Positions 45,301 through 48,539 of a stretch of DNA of 48,539 bases are shown one piece after another. Within the stretch, counting starts at the first letter, position 1, and every line of letters begins with the position of its first letter. Source of the DNA: JAZKBN01 sp040388605 (GTDB lineage Bacteria; Bacteroidota; Bacteroidia; Cytophagales; Flexibacteraceae); the NCBI GenBank assembly GCA_040388605.1, contig JAZKBN010000011.1, forward strand, positions 1 through 48,539, read 5' to 3'. Both the position numbers and the translations under genes were made by a program. A model generated the notes under the pieces. It saw only the letters and a list, made by a program, of their open reading frames with translations, had not been told where the DNA came from and searched no databases.

Positions 45301-48300
45301 CCGACTGCAGGTTCTGTAGTTGTTACTCCTCCTGCCAACCCTTGCGACGGAACAACAGGCCGTTCTTATACTCTGGGCTTAGAAGGCTACAGCACCGACG
45401 AAGGCATTACCGTGGCATGGTATCGCTCTGTGAACAATGGCCTGACCTGGGGCGACCCGATTGGCACATCACTGGTTCTTACCACCAATGTTCCTTTAAG
45501 CGGCAGCGAATCTTCAGTAGTTACTAACTACCTGTTCAAAGCAGTGCTTACCTGTTCAGGAAGCGGGCTTTCAGATGAAGTGGTTCAGCAAATTACACTT
45601 AACCCGCCAACTGCAGGCACTGTACCCACATCTGTAACCTTCTGCCCCGGGGCTTCAGTTACCTTGGCGGCAACCGGCAGTACAACAGGTTTAACTTACC
45701 AGTGGAGCGCATCAGCTACCGGCGGCGAAGGTACTTTCACCGATGTTTCGGGTGCAACTGCCTTAACATATACTTTCAGCCCTACTGCAACAACAACCCA
45801 ATACTACAGGCTGAAAGTGAAGTGCGGAACTAAAATTGCCTATACCAATACCCTTGCACTTAATCCTTCTGTGGGTCCTGTTTACGCAACTCTGCCATTT
45901 ACTGAAAGTTTCGAAAATACCTGGACAAGCAAGTGTGCAACCCGTGAGCTTCCCGGTGCCAACTGGTCACAAGCCAAATGGTCAGGCGATGCATCATGGC
46001 GCAGGAACGACGACGGCGCTGCCGGCGGATGGACCTACCCTACTGATCACCCGTACACCCCAAGTGCATCTGACGGCTCTTATTCTGCAAGGCTGCACTC
46101 TAACTTCGATGGTTCAGGAAGCGTTACCGGCTCAGATTTGCGTCTGTACCTGAACTTCTCTAACCCTTCTGCAAGCCCTGTAAACCGCCAGCTTACTTTC
46201 GATTACATCAACCCCGATTTGGTTGGTTTCGATGAAAACTGGGATGAGCTGACCGTTTCGGTTTCAACTGACGGCGGAGCTAATTTTAATGAGCTTGATA
46301 CTTATGATACCGAGAATTCATGGTCTACCAAGACTCTGAGCCTCCTGGGTTATAATACAGCAAATTTTGTAATTCGCTTTACAGCCACCGATGATGAATT
46401 CGGCCTTTCAGATATAGGTATCGATAACATTGTAGTGTCTGAGCAATGCAACGGCGCATTTGCAGGCTCTGTTCCGGCAACCGCACCATATTGCGGTGAC
46501 GGCGGCGCAAGCTTCCGTGCTGTTAACACTTCACAGAAACCGCTTTCTATTGCTCCGGGTATATCTTACCTGTGGCAGCACTCAACCGGCAACAGCCCGT
46601 ATAACTGGGTTACTGCTTCAGGCGGTTCCGATGAAACTGTTTTGTCTTATACAACAGCAACCGGTCTCACCGGCACGCATTATTATCGCCTGAAAGTTTC
46701 CTGCTCTGCAGGCCCTGTGGCGTACTCAGATGTTATTACTGTAAACGCTCAGCAATACACTGTGGCAGTTGTTAATGCTTCAACTCCTTTCATTATGGAC
46801 TTTGAAGATACCTGGCTTTCTGCATGTGCAACGCATGATCGTCCCGGAGTAAGCTGGGTACAAAGCGAGCCAAATGTAGGCGAAGATGCTGATGCCTCCT
46901 GGAGGCGTGAAGACGACGGTTCATCTGCCGGTTGGGCTTCAACCAGCGGTGCATATTCACCCACTGCTTCTACAGGCAGCCACTCTGCAAGGTTCCACAC
47001 CTACGATGCTTCTTCAGATTTAGCTGCAGACCTTTTGGTTCACCTGAACCTGAGTGGTGCAGTTAACAGGCAGCTGACCTTTGATTACATAAATACCAGC
47101 GGTTCAGACGTTCTTACTGTTTCAGGTTCTTCTGACGGTGTGAACTATACTGAGCTGGGTACTTATAACACTGCTTCTTCGTGGACTAACCAGGTTATTC
47201 AGCTTAACGACATCAACGCTGCCGATTATACCATTAGGTTCTCAGCAGTAAGTGATTACGGTTTCTCTGATATTGGTTTAGATAACGTAGTGCTTGCTGA
47301 ACAATGCAGCGGTACAATTGCGGGCGGAAGTGTTCCTGCTAACGCATACTACTGTTCTTCATNNNNNNNNNNCATCTGCAGCTGTTGTTCTTCGTGCAAC
47401 TGCAACCCAGGCCCAGCCTTTATCTGTAGGTCTTGGCATTACATACCAGTGGCAAAAACTGACCTCAACATCGCCTGATGTCTGGACAGATGTTACCACG
47501 GGTTCAGGTGCGCAAACTGTAACTTATACTACTGCAACCAGCAACCAGGCAGGCAGCTATCGCCTGAAGGTTACATGTTCTGCAGGTGGTGTTGGTTATT
47601 CAGGTACGGTTAATGTTGTTTCTTCAACAATTATCACACCTGCCAACCTTCCGTTTACTGAGTCTTTCGAGAATGCATGGACCGGCATTTGCGCAGTTCG
47701 TGAATCACCCGGAATGGCATGGCGTCAAACAGCGCCAAACTTCAGCTCAGATGCTGATGCCTCATGGCGCAGGGATGACGACGGTGCATCTGCCGGATGG
47801 AACAACCCTGTTGACGGTGGTCCTTATTCACCTTCAGCATCTGCAGGCAGCCACTCTGCCAGGTTCCATACAACCTGGGCCAGTACGCCTTATACTGCAA
47901 GCCTTGATTTGTACCTGAACTTCACAGGCGCTAATGTGCGTACCCTTTCTTTCGACTGGATAAACGCCAGCGGAACCGATCACCTTGACGTGACCGTTTC
48001 TACCGACGGCGGCGCAACTTTTGCCAATCCTGCATCCGGTGCTGTTCGCCTGAACACCTCGGCTACCTGGGCAAATAAAACCGTTGTGCTATCGGGCTAC
48101 AATGCAGCCTCTTTCCTTATTCGCTTTAAAGCCACCACTGACTTTGGCGATAATGATATAGGTCTTGATAACATCAGCGTAACTGAATCTCCTGCATGTG
48201 CTTCTCTGCCTTCTGCCGGAACAGTAGCCGATGCTGCACTTTGCAGCGGCAGCACTGTAACACTTACAGCTGTAGGCGCTACAAGCAGCACAGGTCTTTC

Positions 48301-48539
48301 AGGTATCAGCTACAAGTGGCAATCTGCACCAACTATTGACGGTACTTATACTGACATTACCGGTGCAACCACAACCACTTATACTACGCCTGCAATTACT
48401 GCAACGTCTTTCTTTAAGTTTGTAACTATATGCGCTAACAGCGGTTCAACAAGCACTTCGCCTGTTACCGTCACCGTTAACCCCTACTACCTGTGCTACT
48501 GCGGTCCGGGAGCCACGCCTCCTAATGCAGCAGATCTGC
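36394..48539 (+). CDS. Giant secreted repeat protein (BNR-associated, jelly-roll, GEVED and Ig-like modules), open at the right edge
   Basis: Over 4,000 residues, still open at the window end. Signal peptide 1-48 (cleavage near SYAQ). Residues ~50-256 are a jelly-roll domain ending DIFIDKVVLSEY. Three super-repeats of 515, 525 and 513 residues follow (units start near residues 823, 1338 and 1863; a fourth partial unit at 2376). Each holds a BNR-associated N-terminal-like domain (PMTFNS start), a MAM-like jelly-roll and a second BNR-like domain. A GEVED domain follows (~2528-2688, GETEDYYLTV). Four jelly-roll/Ig-like repeats follow, marked by ASWRR and DIGLDN. Ten N at 47363-47372 shift the frame. 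Beyond them the protein continues as SAAVVLRATATQAQPLSVGL to the end with no stop. It is surely a T9SS-type surface adhesin or gliding protein, but the sorting tail lies outside the window. Confidence 0.9.
47363..47372. other. Assembly gap (10 N) inside the giant gene
   Basis: Placeholder between YYCSS and SAAVVLRAT. The reading frame resumes shifted, so the true gap must be a multiple of three bases. Without this correction the gene would falsely appear to end at 47478. Confidence 0.95.

Noticed and set aside
36394..48539. Giant repeat-rich gene as a phage tail fibre or an RTX/T1SS adhesin
   Set aside because: Jelly-roll, GEVED and Ig-like modules with a classical signal peptide fit Bacteroidota T9SS surface proteins. 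No RTX nonapeptides or phage genes are present.
1..48539. CRISPR arrays, insertion sequences, tRNA or rRNA genes
   Set aside because: I looked for regularly spaced short repeats, transposase text with terminal repeats, and tRNA-like cloverleaves in the intergenic regions and saw none.

Overview
The window looks like a chromosomal scaffold piece from a free-living Bacteroidota (Cytophagia/Sphingobacteriia/Chitinophagia-like), probably a draft or metagenome assembly. The evidence is large secreted proteins ending in type IX secretion (T9SS) sorting domains (gliding-motility-type CHU_C and the type A tail), promoters of the Bacteroidota form TTG-N18-20-TAnnTTTG, and near absence of Shine-Dalgarno sites. 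Three runs of exactly ten N (26927-26936, 31430-31439, 47363-47372) are assembly placeholders, and each interrupts a real gene.

Layout. 1-45 may be the tail of a + strand gene. 167-864 (-) is rplU-rpmA with its own promoter and terminator. 942-6506 (-) is a lectin-domain, multi-Ig-like, CHU_C-terminated secreted protein. 6883-7614 is a decayed gene with five in-frame stops. 7606-7872 (-) is a small CPCC zinc-binding-type protein. 7966-9571 (+) holds two tandem beta-barrel paralogues, followed by a degenerate antitoxin-like gene. 10518-13901 (+) is a T9SS type A secreted protein, flanked by partial copies of the barrel and antitoxin-like genes (14150-14722). 14936-15622 (+) is an Abi_2/HEPN-type abortive-infection protein preceded by two hairpins. 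15958-16503 (-) is a lipoprotein. 16699-20571 (-) is rpoB, with neither rplL upstream nor rpoC downstream. 21150-25012 (+) is a YceI-like protein plus a second CHU_C protein. 25297-26436 (+) is a DegT-type sugar aminotransferase. 26704-30124 (+) is rpsL-rpsG-fusA-rpsJ, closed by a strong terminator. 30255-30743 (-) is a GyrI-like ligand-binding protein.

30819-35540 (-) is the most system-like locus: a four-gene module encoding a DUF805 membrane protein, a vWA protein with an intact MIDAS, a membrane-anchored PP2C-like phosphatase, and a Ser/Thr-kinase-like protein with a PEGA-like segment, one transmembrane helix and an extracytoplasmic domain. The kinase is split by an N gap and is reassembled here. 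The module has its own consensus promoter and vWA and PP2C overlap by one base. It resembles the known vWA/PP2C/kinase (TerY-P-like) triads but adds transmembrane anchors on both enzymes and DUF805.

35541-36393 is an 853-base non-coding region. It has a near-perfect promoter whose predicted start lies just before two hairpins carrying the identical hexaloop CTGCTA, so it is either a small RNA or a long leader for the next gene. From 36394 to the window end runs one giant (>4,000 residue) repeat-rich secreted protein. It is open at the right edge and continues across the N gap in a shifted frame.
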